A stretch of 64,000 nt of DNA from Brevipalpus yothersi (taxonomy: Eukaryota; Arthropoda; Arachnida; Trombidiformes; Tenuipalpidae). The notes under the pieces are model-generated. The model did no database searches. It worked only from the letters and a program-made list of their open reading frames with translations, and was not told the origin of the DNA. The position numbers were made by a program, and so were the translations under genes. The DNA is taken from NCBI GenBank assembly GCA_003956705.1, contig QZCP01000250.1, positions 1-64,000 of the forward strand, given 5' to 3'. Positions 10,793 through 20,375 of this stretch are shown piece by piece. Each line of letters starts with the position of its first letter. Within the stretch, counting starts at the first letter, position 1.

Positions 10793-11123
10793 CAATGAGC
10801 TCTTGTTTGTGATTGAAAGCCTTTTGCATGAATTCTGTTGGTATTTCGTCGTGACGGACAATTTCACTGTAGAAAAGAGGGAAGATATTGAGGAGATTGT
10901 AGTCATTTATATGCTCTAGGGCTAAGATTCTGCTTACCCATGTTTACCATTGAAGAAAATTGCCTTCTGATCAATTAGATCGGAAGTTTAATTTACCGAT
11001 TGGTCTAGAAAATGAACATCGAGGAATCATCGACCTGATCGATCAGAAGGCGATTTTCTTGGTACTGGAGGAGAAACAAAGATATCCCGTCTATCTAGAA
11101 TGCATTCAAATGAAATGGAAGAT
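10793..11123. pseudogene. Scrambled genomic fragments of mitochondrial EF-G
   Basis: Three blocks derive from the intact gene 4 kb upstream. Block 1 (10793-10983) is inverted and matches about 6210-6399: end of exon 2, the whole intron 2 and the start of exon 3. Block 2 (10993-11060) is direct and matches about 6173-6239 of exon 2. Block 3 (11062-11123) is direct and matches about 6850-6912 of exon 4. The channel duplication copy B starts immediately after block 3. Presence of the intron shows a DNA-level duplication, not retroposition. Blocks 1 and 2 partly form an inverted repeat. No product is expected. Confidence 0.9.
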
Positions 11124-11532
11124 AGTCATGTGAGATGTAAGGAGAAATGAGTCTTTTAATTGTTAAGGTGACAAGTATTGAGAAATCAAACTTGTCTACG
11201 GAAGAATCCTCTGTTAATACAACTGTCAGAATATTGATGACTGATGACTGTTGATCTTCGTGAGTCAAGTTTTCTCTTGATACTTTTCTTTGGAAACTTT
11301 TGACACTGGCTTCTCGAACCTTTTTTCGATCGAAAATTCCCGAAATTCTTTGCTCCTCTCCCCCTCCAAATGTTTGCTTAGGGCTGGTATTCGATCATTT
11401 CAAAATCCATTCATGTTCAACTTGACTCTACAGACTCAAGAAAAGGTTGCTTTTTTGATTAATTCATTTGAGTTCAGTCTAAGATGAGCAGTGGGTCAGT
11501 GATTCCGAAACTTGAAAAAATCTAGAAAAACA

Positions 11533-12876
11533 ATGTCAATCGCCAAGAGTGTTAAGTGGTTGATGAAAAAACCTGAACTAATTCTTTCAACATTCATCTG
11601 TGCTTTTGGTTTCTTAGCTCAATTCACCCTTCTAACCAATGAATTCATCAAGAGAGAGATAACTTTTGATTACAAATTGAGTTATGATGATATGATGGTT
11701 GTTCCATACATAACATTTTGTACGAAAATTTCGTTTGTTATCAATTTCGAAAGATTATTCAAAGAGAAAAGAAAATTATTCGGCTCAGTGTGCAATGGAG
11801 TCGTCAATAGAACATGCTTGAGAGATAAAACAATTCAAGACAAGGTGGAGAGGATTTTCGAGAAACATTTCGATATGGACACAATCACTCCATATCTTCC
11901 AAAAGGTGCACAACTCATCAAAAATGTTCAATTTGGAGAATTTTTCGATAATTATTTAGGCAAAAATTGTTCCATCGTCGATCACATTTTGTTTCCAGAA
12001 TATTGTCACACTATTATTTGTCGAGATGGTGATGGGCCTTCTAAATGCTGGCGGGGTAACTATGGTGTTGGATTAGTTCATTCAATAATGAAGATTAAGT
12101 TGAATACAGGTAATTTGGGTGATTGCTATTTTAGAGTCATTGCCAGTTCTTCAGAGCAGAAAACTTTCGTTACTCCGATAAGTACTGGCGTTAGAGTTCC
12201 AAGTTTTAGAACCAGCATTTCATTTCATGAAATTAGTATCACAAGAACATTCTTGGAACGCCTCCCGTATCCATACGAGTCCAAATGTCAACCTGTTTCA
12301 CTTTCCAAAGAATTGGATGATTGTTTGAATGATAATTTCATTCGAAGATTCCACTTTCCATGCCCTTTTCGCTTTATACATCCTCAAAAGTATCTAGGAA
12401 AGCATCTCAATTTAACATCTGTTGGTGCGGTGATGAGAAATCCACATAGATACAGGACAACATTTGATTTTTGCATATCTAGATTACCAAATGAGTGTAA
12501 GAGTGTTAACTATGATATTCAACTCCATAGTTCCGAGATGATTGAAGACAGTATTCATAATAGGAACCGAGAGTTGAATATTATCATCTTGACTCCTCTC
12601 GAGCAAGACACTACGATGTTTGCAATCCCCAAAATACCTTGGTCCAACTATCTCATTAGCTGTGGAAGTATTTTTGGATCGTGGTTTGGATTAAGTATAT
12701 TCAATATAGCTTCACATTTTCTCAGTTCATCCAAGCATTTCATCGCACGAAAATCGAAGAAAGTTGGACAACTTATGCGACACGAAAAGCCCAGTAAACC
12801 TCCCACCTTGAGGGTTAATAATCGACACAGAGTATTCGTTACAAACAATGAGTTTTCAAAATATATGTACATGTAA
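11533..12876 (+). CDS. DEG/ENaC-family sodium channel subunit, copy 2
   Basis: Tandem paralogue of the gene at 8614, single exon, 447 aa from the ATG at 11533. It differs from copy 1 by scattered substitutions only (about nine residues in ten identical by eye), with no indels in the coding part. TM1, the VPYITFC motif, the LPYPYESKC motif and the GSW pore segment are all kept, so both copies look functional. A 13-codon upstream ORF (starts MSSGSVIPK) precedes the start here, whereas in copy 1 the equivalent DNA is in frame with the channel. The AATAAA at 12924 sits where it does in copy 1. Confidence 0.88.
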   Translation: MSIAKSVKWLMKKPELILSTFICAFGFLAQFTLLTNEFIKREITFDYKLSYDDMMVVPYITFCTKISFVINFERLFKEKRKLFGSVCNGVVNRTCLRDKTIQDKVERIFEKHFDMDTITPYLPKGAQLIKNVQFGEFFDNYLGKNCSIVDHILFPEYCHTIICRDGDGPSKCWRGNYGVGLVHSIMKIKLNTGNLGDCYFRVIASSSEQKTFVTPISTGVRVPSFRTSISFHEISITRTFLERLPYPYESKCQPVSLSKELDDCLNDNFIRRFHFPCPFRFIHPQKYLGKHLNLTSVGAVMRNPHRYRTTFDFCISRLPNECKSVNYDIQLHSSEMIEDSIHNRNRELNIIILTPLEQDTTMFAIPKIPWSNYLISCGSIFGSWFGLSIFNIASHFLSSSKHFIARKSKKVGQLMRHEKPSKPPTLRVNNRHRVFVTNNEFSKYMYM

Positions 12877-12923
12877 ATTGTTATATCTATTTTGATCCAA
12901 TAATCTATAATATTTTCCCATCC

Positions 12924-12929
12924 AATAAA
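12924..12929 (+). promoter_or_regulatory. Poly(A) signal of DEG/ENaC copy 2
   Basis: AATAAA 47 bp after the stop codon. Confidence 0.7.
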
Positions 12930-13192
12930 CTTTCATCCGAAATGTATTACATCATTCTTAAAGATTTGCTGACAGTTCTGTTATTTTTAGCAATCGATTT
13001 GATTGTGAAGGAATATATCTTCTGGAAATTTCTTCCTCCTCCTTCTCCTCCTCCGATCATCCCAGTCTATCAGATCCTGTCAGAACAGAACCTTCAGATT
13101 CCAAATTATCCAGATAAAGTTCATCAGAACGGAAATCGATTTTAGTCCCCAAAATCGTAGCACTGTATATAGATGGCGTTTGGCAGGATGTG

Positions 13193-13206
13193 TTTTGGCG
13201 CGAAAA
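13193..13206. promoter_or_regulatory. E2F-type site upstream of the CAF-1 large-subunit gene
   Basis: TTTTGGCGCGAAAA contains the consensus TTTSGCGC(G)AAA and stands out in this AT-rich DNA. It is 176 bp before the start codon. E2F/DP factors drive S-phase genes, including replication-coupled chromatin assembly factors. Confidence 0.7.
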
Positions 13207-13381
13207 AAGGTAGCTGAAATGTTAGCTTTTTGTTACTTTCGTACTTGTTGAGAGAAATCAATTTGCGACTCTTGATGATATTGTTTATTTAATTGAATTG
13301 ATCTGATTTTGTGATGTTTGCGTTCAAAGTTTGAGGATAAATTACATTGTTTTCTGTGTTACTATAGTTGTCTAATTGTTG

Positions 13382-14686
13382 ATGGCCAATATGGATATTC
13401 AACAAAAAGTGAGAGCAATTGTTTGTGATTACATTATGACCGAAGATCCTTTGGTTGGTCAATATGTTGTGGGTCGATGGAAACCTGTGTTTTTTGAAAA
13501 TTTACCCAAATTAATGGACATTGTTGTGCCAGCTCTTAATCCCTCTTCTTCTGCCAAAAATGGTGTTGGAAGGTAAGTTTGCTCAATCAATGTTGTTGGA
13601 AGGAAAGCATATGACATGATTTGTTTTGGGTTCAGTGAAAAGAAGGAAAAAGTGAAGCGTCAACCTAAAAAGCCGAAGAAGGTGGACAAGCCTGAGGAGA
13701 CAAAAGAACCACTCGTTCAGCCAGAGAAAGAACAAGAAGGAAAGGATCAAGAAATGGCTGAGGAGCTCAAAAAACCAGAAGAAGAATCTGTTAAATTGAA
13801 CGTCTCTTTAAAAGATGAGAAGGAGAAAGAGAAAGAAGAAAAGGCGGCAAAACAAAGTCAATGGTTTGTGAGTCACTTCAAACGTACATCACTGAATAGT
13901 AGTCAAACATCGATAGCCGATAAGTCATCATTAAGTTTGGCTTCTGAAACATCTTTCACGCTCGCTAGGCCATTTCAGCTCCAGCGGCATCAGACTCTTG
14001 CTCAGGTTGTACCAGAAGTTAGTCAGGCCAGATTCAAGAGAGAAGAATTTGAACAAATTATTTCACAACAAGATCCAGAGTCTAGCCTGTATATAGATCA
14101 ATTGAAGTCTAAAGCTCATAAGCCTTACTCCATCATAAGACGTATTCGAAGACAAAATTTGGTGGAGCGAGATAGCATGGTTTCCGATGTAGTCATATAT
14201 GAGCCCACCCCGGTCAAGTTTCACAAGGCAATATTCCTTTCATTTGAAGAAAATCTCAGACCTCCTTATTATGGAACTTGGTCGAAGAGACCCAAAGTTG
14301 TCTCCGGTCGACGGCCATTTGCAAAGGAGTGTGAAGTTCTTAATTATGAAGTTGATAGTGATGAAGAGTGGGAAGAAGGGGATGATGGGGAAAGTATTGC
14401 TTCCACTGGTTCCAATGGATCCCAAAAAGAGGCTGATGATTTTGAAATCGATGAGTTCCTTGTTCCACATGGCCATTTATCTGGCGATGAGGATCCTCTT
14501 GATGAAGATGAGAGTCCCAATCACATAACTCTGTTCAAAGAGGAAGACCTTCTCAATCAGAGATCGAAGAAAGTTGAACGACTCCATCAAATTGTCCTCG
14601 GGCCTTGCTGGATTGGTGATGGGAAGAATGATTCACGAGATATTCTAACTGCATTCGAATCGTACGCCTACGTTTTCAATTCTTAG
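13382..14686 (+). CDS. CHAF1A: Chromatin assembly factor 1 large subunit (p150/CHAF1A-like)
   Basis: Histone chaperone subunit that deposits H3-H4 on newly replicated DNA with PCNA. Two exons, 13382-13572 and 13636-14686 (63-bp intron), 413 residues. After a roughly 64-residue N-terminus that I do not recognise, residues about 66-155 are Lys/Glu-rich (a short KER-like region). Near residue 272 comes RPPYYGTWSKRPKVVSGRRPF and near 300 the acidic NYEVDSDEEWEEGDDGES, then FLVPHGHLSGDED; this block is the family hallmark, matching the CHAF1A segment with a YWGTW-type motif, LDYEVDSDEEWEEE and FFVPHGYLSEDE. The protein is much shorter than the human subunit (about 950 aa), so the KER region is reduced. 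Identity rests on the C-terminal block and is strong. A perfect E2F-type site lies upstream. Confidence 0.88.
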
Positions 14687-15443
14687 ATGCCAAATGTTCT
14701 ATAGTTTTGAATACAAAGCTCCATTTTCTAAATTTGAATATATATTTTTTCTTCAATCATCTGTTTCTATGTGGATAAAACTGTACTTATCTCAAAAAAT
14801 TCTACATTAATGTGGAACCAATCTCAATTCAAGGTGGCTTGAAGAAAAATTTTTTCCACTTTCTCTTGTCGAAACGGTGACCCGATTGTTTCTCGAACTC
14901 GCCTAAAAAATTATACAAGTGGAAAATCTAGTGAAGGCTTTCTTTATCAGATTTGAAAGACAAGTTCATAAACAATGCGTGTTATTCACATTCGCAGTTT
15001 CAAAAAAGATACCCAAGTTCAATTTACATTATCATGCTATCTCTTCGACAATTTTGATAGCAAAAGAGTTGAATCTCATCGATGTCAGATTCATCTCATC
15101 TCATCACACAATACAGAAGCTGCAAGAGTTCTGCTCATGGAGTCTGTATTTCCCCATGTTATATGCGGAGGTGTATGTGCCTGCGTCATGCAAACAGTAT
15201 CCATCGACACTGACAGAAGTAGCCACATCCCATGGAAAAAAGAAAATTTTCTACTCTTTAATGGACCAATGGTTGATGGTGCTCTGGTGTATCGGTGAAT
15301 AGATAGGTTAAGTGTTTATTTCGAAATTCACGTTCAAGTGAACTGATCATCGACAATTTTATCATTTCAACAATTACTAGGATTATTGACAATCGGAATC
15401 ATACTCAGTTCGTGAAAAATTCGATTTAAACTAGAGATGAGAA
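14687..15443. other. Intergenic region with overlapping open frames, no supported gene
   Basis: Two same-strand frames, 14919-15302 and 14975-15298, overlap over about 320 bp, so at most one could be real. Neither has a recognised domain, signal peptide or splice partner. Confidence 0.45.
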
Positions 15444-17958
15444 ATGGTTAAAGAGTCACTGGCTCATACCGTTCATCTCCTCTGTATTATTTTGATATTG
15501 AATCAAATTCAATTTCTTACATCATTGGATATAGACACTGATAGACAATATATCAGAGGTGAGTCAATTTTTTTCCCCAATTTTCGATGGATAAACCAAT
15601 TTTTCAATCCTGGTGAGTATACGAAAATGTATGTTCGATTCAACCTGAATTGAAATCCACATCTGTTACGACAGAAAAGCTAGATATTTATTTGTTTCAT
15701 GGATTGTTTCTCATGATCCCGATGAATGATGGTTACTCACATGTGTTTCTGTGTGCCAGTATTGTCATGAATCTCAGAAAGAAAAACAATATCACCATTT
15801 CAACATATTTTTTCACACAATAGTGTCAGTGTTGACTTTTTTATTTGATGGCAAGAATCGATTATCTATTACATGTCAATATGAAGGGGGTGAATTAGCT
15901 GATATTTTCTATCCAACTCATAATAATGGACAGGAAAAAAATCAATCAAAGTTCTATTAATATCAGAAAATCACACTGGAAGAGCGGAAACCATTAAATC
16001 ATTCGACTCTTGTGTGAGATGACTAATATTGCTACGAATGATACCTTTGAAGCTAATTGATATTCTTGCATCATAAATTCGATTATTTTTTCTTTTGTCT
16101 GAATATTTTCTCGTAGATTAATTCATTTGAAACCACTTTCTTTCAGCTCCTAGGGGCTCATCTTTTTCTGGTCGTACTTGGTCTTATCGACAACTTTATC
16201 ATGACAATGGCGATGGCAATCCTATCTCTTGGTCTTCCTATTCTTCAAATGATTTGACACCGGACGGAAAAGACTCTGACAGGTTAATTCTCGATAGTGA
16301 TGATGATGGTGATAATGACATTTCTGCTGACAATCAAGAAGACTTGGATGAAAGATTCGAGAATCTTCTGCAAAGCTTTGATGGCTTCAATCCTCTCTCA
16401 GAATTCTTCCATCCAAGATTTTTAGGACCATCTTTTGCTCCCCGAGTTCTCGATTCGAGGTAGGTTGATCACTTGATGCATTAGGAAGAATTTTGCATAA
16501 ATATTCATCATACTTGAAGATTTTCATACATGAGTTCGACTTTTCTGTTGATATATTCAAAATTTTCAGAAAAAGCCATTTAATTGATTAAGATCTCTCA
16601 TTTAGTCTAGATGATGATATAAATTTCCAGAATGAAGTTATTCCCCTGGCCCTATAGACGTATCGTTTATGTCTATTTTATTTCATTCTCTAGCCGAACA
16701 GCTTGATCTCATCATTTTTCGATATTTCTATTGTATTTTTAATCCTGCTTTGCAGACTTCTTGGGCTCAAAGATGAATACCCAACATCTTATGAACAAGA
16801 TATTCCCTCGCCTGATCGATCAGAAAAAGTTTCAACCACTACTGTACCACCTCCAAAGAAAGTTGAGCATATTATCAAGGAAGAAAAAAAGGACCCTGCC
16901 ATCCCATTGAAGAAAGTGGAGCATGTTACTCAGGAAGAGAAAGAAAATCACATCATTCCATCAAAAGAAGAGGAGAAAGTTGAAAACAATCTCGAAAACA
17001 ATCCGAATGTTCGAGATTTTTCAGCTAAAAATCTTCGACATTCTCCTGTCTACCTGAAAGATAGTCGACTAAGTGGACTTTCCTCAAGTCGCTTAGTTGA
17101 TCACTCAAAACAAGGATCTCTACCTGGTGTAATGTTCATAGGTAAGAACATGAATGCATGATGATGGTGTTGATCATACATGGTCGAAAACACTTTTTTC
17201 CTCGAAAAATCCTCAAAATAGAAAATAGAAAATTTTTCCTCTGAATTCTTTAATCAAAGCTGCTTATCAAGCTCTGTTACCATTTCAGCTTCACACATGA
17301 ATCCTCTGACTGCTCAGAATGTGGAAAAAAAATTTTAATTATTTTCATCAATTCAAGCCCTCAAGACAATGTCTAAAAATACTGATCCAATATTTGTTCT
17401 CTTCCCTACCAGCACTTGTCAGCGTGTTCACTCTTGTTGGAATTTTTTCTGTTTTGGGTACTGGTTATTGCGTTTATCGAATCAGACAGCGTAAACAAGC
17501 AGCCGATAATGTTGACTATCCGGCCTATGGTATTTGTGGACCTCAAGTTAAGCCCTCGAGCGGTGCTTCAGCTCCTGTTGAACCTCCAACAGGTGATCGA
17601 AAATTAGCTCAAATGGCACAAATGTATCACTATCATCATCAAAAACAACAGATGATGGCACCTGATAAGTGAGTTACATCCAATTAATTACAATTTTCAC
17701 GGAATATTTGATTGAGTATTTGTATTCATACTCTGAATTTATTTCCCAAGGGCTGATATGCCTACCTCAAGATCACCCTCTGAACCTGAGTCTGACGAAG
17801 AGAACGAAGAAGGTGACTACACTGTATACGAATGTCCAGGACTTGCCTCCACAGGAGAGTTGGAGGTTAAGAATCCTTTATTCCAAGATGATTCCAATAC
17901 CGATTCAACACCGTCTACCCAGCCTGAGGCCACGTCCTCGAATACGGACAAACAATAA
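15444..17958 (+). CDS. NPDC1: NPDC1/cab-1 family single-pass membrane protein, 5 exons
   Basis: Homologue of vertebrate neural proliferation, differentiation and control protein 1 and of nematode CAB-1, vesicle-associated neuronal membrane proteins. Exons 15444-15558, 16147-16459, 16756-17141, 17413-17668 and 17751-17958 join in phase to 425 residues. An N-terminal signal peptide (HTVHLLCIILILNQIQFLTS) is followed by a long, poorly conserved luminal part rich in Asp/Ser, then Lys/Glu/Pro (16.8-17.1 kb). Exon 4 starts at codon 272 and supplies the membrane segment ALVSVFTLVGIFSVLGTGY, then the conserved tail: YPAYG, GDRKLAQMAQMYHYHHQKQQ, SDEENEEGDYTVYECPG and GELEVKNPLF. Those tail blocks match NPDC1 closely and make the assignment secure. 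Introns are 588, 296, 271 and 82 bp. Poly(A) signal at 18471. Confidence 0.92.
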
Positions 17959-18912
17959 TCTTGCATTGAAATAATCTTGGTTCGATGATAAGAATAGCCA
18001 TTCTTATCGAAAATTGATTCAAATTAAGATTTCATTTGGCATCTCTCTGTCTCTCTCAATCTCTCAATTTCTCTATCTCTCTCAATCAATATCAACCCAA
18101 TATTGAAAGTTAAATACAATCATGCCTGGACACTGACCTTCACCTTTCACTGTCTTTCATATGAACGCGTTCGAAAAAAATGAATCTCGTTCTTTAAGAA
18201 TCCTCTCTCATATTTTGCACATTTGAAGTCCTAGACACATCAATAATCAATATTGTTTGTTATTCCCTGACATATTTTGACTACTTGAGTTATTGTTCGG
18301 ATAGGATAACCTCTTCTATCATTAACTGTTCCTTATGATTGTATCTTCTTGAATAGCTGTCGATTTATGGATAAAAAAAAGTTGAAAGCTTAGAAGAAAA
18401 AATGGGATCAAAGGTTTAGTTTTTTCAAATTTTGTTGTTGAAAATCTGCTCTTCATCAGGTCAAAGTTTGAATAAATATCAACTCGTTAAAAAGATCAAT
18501 GGCAAATGGCAAAATTTTTTCCATGGAAAACTTCCGGTCCTTCCATGCAGTCCATGCATCAAGTTCACTTGAGGGGGAGAAGGAAGATCTCAAATTCCAA
18601 GAGATCATGACAGTCAAATGTATTTTGCATCGATTATACAGTGACTTATTCTACCACCGATATGTTCAAGTCACGCTATGGCGTGACAGTATATCCATCA
18701 TATTGATGATTGATTCCGAATTTTCACGAAGTGTCATTGGAGTAGATCTTCCATCTTCATGACATTCTACACTTGGTTACAGTCCTCTTAGATTTTCACT
18801 GTGGCATTTATCAAGACACCAGAATATTGTGCGTCTTTCTCTGTGTATGTACAGATTGTTCAGAGGCTGAGATCAGCTGAGCGATGAGCTATCAAATTTT
18901 TCATTCATCCAT
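17959..18912. other. 3' flanks of the convergent NPDC1 and Beat-like A genes
   Basis: Likely NPDC1 3' UTR up to the AATAAA at 18471. An 87-codon plus-strand frame at 18499-18762 lies just after it, has no recognisable features and is not called. Confidence 0.5.
18471..18476 (+). promoter_or_regulatory. Candidate poly(A) signal of NPDC1
   Basis: AATAAA 513 bp after the stop; no nearer canonical signal was seen. Confidence 0.5.
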
Positions 18913-20321
18913 TCACTTTTTGATGTCAACTGCTTGCATGCTCGTCGACAAATATGAACCGAATCCATATCCATTGAGAAATATTGAGCCAAGACCAGCG
19001 AGTAGAAGATGTATACTCATAAGTTCCAATATTGAGGCTAAAAGGAATAAATGCAAATGAGAATATGTTAGTGCACATATATACGTATATCATCAAATGA
19101 CTTTGGAAAACAGTTGAGTTGAGGGAGAAAAATATTGTCAACCATTCATTAGACTAGAGTATATTGAATTTCAATTCTTGAACATAAGTTATAGTGATTC
19201 TAGTTTCATGATTGTACTGCGATGAAACACTTTTTCTTTTTGAAACAGTGTATCATTTGAGTCTTTGGTAAGTCTTTTAGGAAAGATACAATCTGATGAC
19301 CATAAATTGAGTTTGATTTTGTTATAACTTAATGTTCAAAGCATCTCTTTTTCTCCCAAAACATTGTGAGCCAATATCGAGGAAAAGAGAGCCATTCATA
19401 AGTGTTCAAAGACTTTATCTTCTGTTGTTCTGAGCTGGAGCATCCTCTTCTCCAAACTATAAAATAGTACATGCCGTAGGCTTTGATGATGATGATATTT
19501 GGGCTAGTACATCGATTGTCCATTTTCAAGTGATCACTTGAGAATTCATCAATGGCCACAATGTTGAGAATAGAGTGAAAAGTTATCATGAGAGTGATGG
19601 TCTTGGTCAGAGTAGAAGAAAAGAGAGAGAGAGTAGAAAGCATAAGGAAGAGGAATACTCTAACGACTATGAAAGAGAGAGAGAGAGAAAGTGAGATCGG
19701 AATAAATCGTTAAAAAGAACATTTAACTTTGTTCAAAAGCACAATCTCAAGTCAAATAGGCTACATTAAATGAAATGAAATTGCTTTACTAGTCAATTTT
19801 GAAAGAGAAATGTCGCATTCATTAGTTCACCAAATTTATCGAACAACTTACAATAAGGCTATCATGGCATACACAATTGGTTATGAATACACAGCAGATT
19901 TGAATATAGCCGCAGAGAATTCAGTTCTCAAATTGTAATACCTCAGCATGATCACAAACAAAATTGGAAGCCAGCATAGAGAAAAGAGAGAAAATTGGAA
20001 AATATGTACGTGAAGAAATGACCTACGATAATGAATCCATTTTGTATGTGAAGCTTCATCAAAGAATTGGTTTGAAACTGTCTTTAATTTTTGAGGTAAA
20101 AATTTCGATTATTTTCCAAATACAGTAGAATTCAATGACTGAGAACATAAACCCCCAAAAAAGCAGAATTCTAATAGAAATATTCATAGGCGCTGAACGT
20201 ATGGTACATAAAAAAAGTTTCCAAAATATCAGATAGGCAACTCAACCTTTGTATGAACACAATTTAATGTGCCCAGTACAAGGATTCAAAGATTCTCGCA
20301 GTGGAACTAAGAAAGAGGAAT

Positions 20322-20375
<54 letters not shown>

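Larger units (their letters stand above)
11124..13135 (+). repeat. Segmental duplication, copy B (contains DEG/ENaC gene 2)
   Basis: Counterpart of 8314-10212, with about 110 bp of extra sequence at about 11365-11480 in the 5' flank that ends in a pyrimidine-rich TTCAG-like stretch. It ends 58 bp before the E2F-type site of the next gene. Confidence 0.9.
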
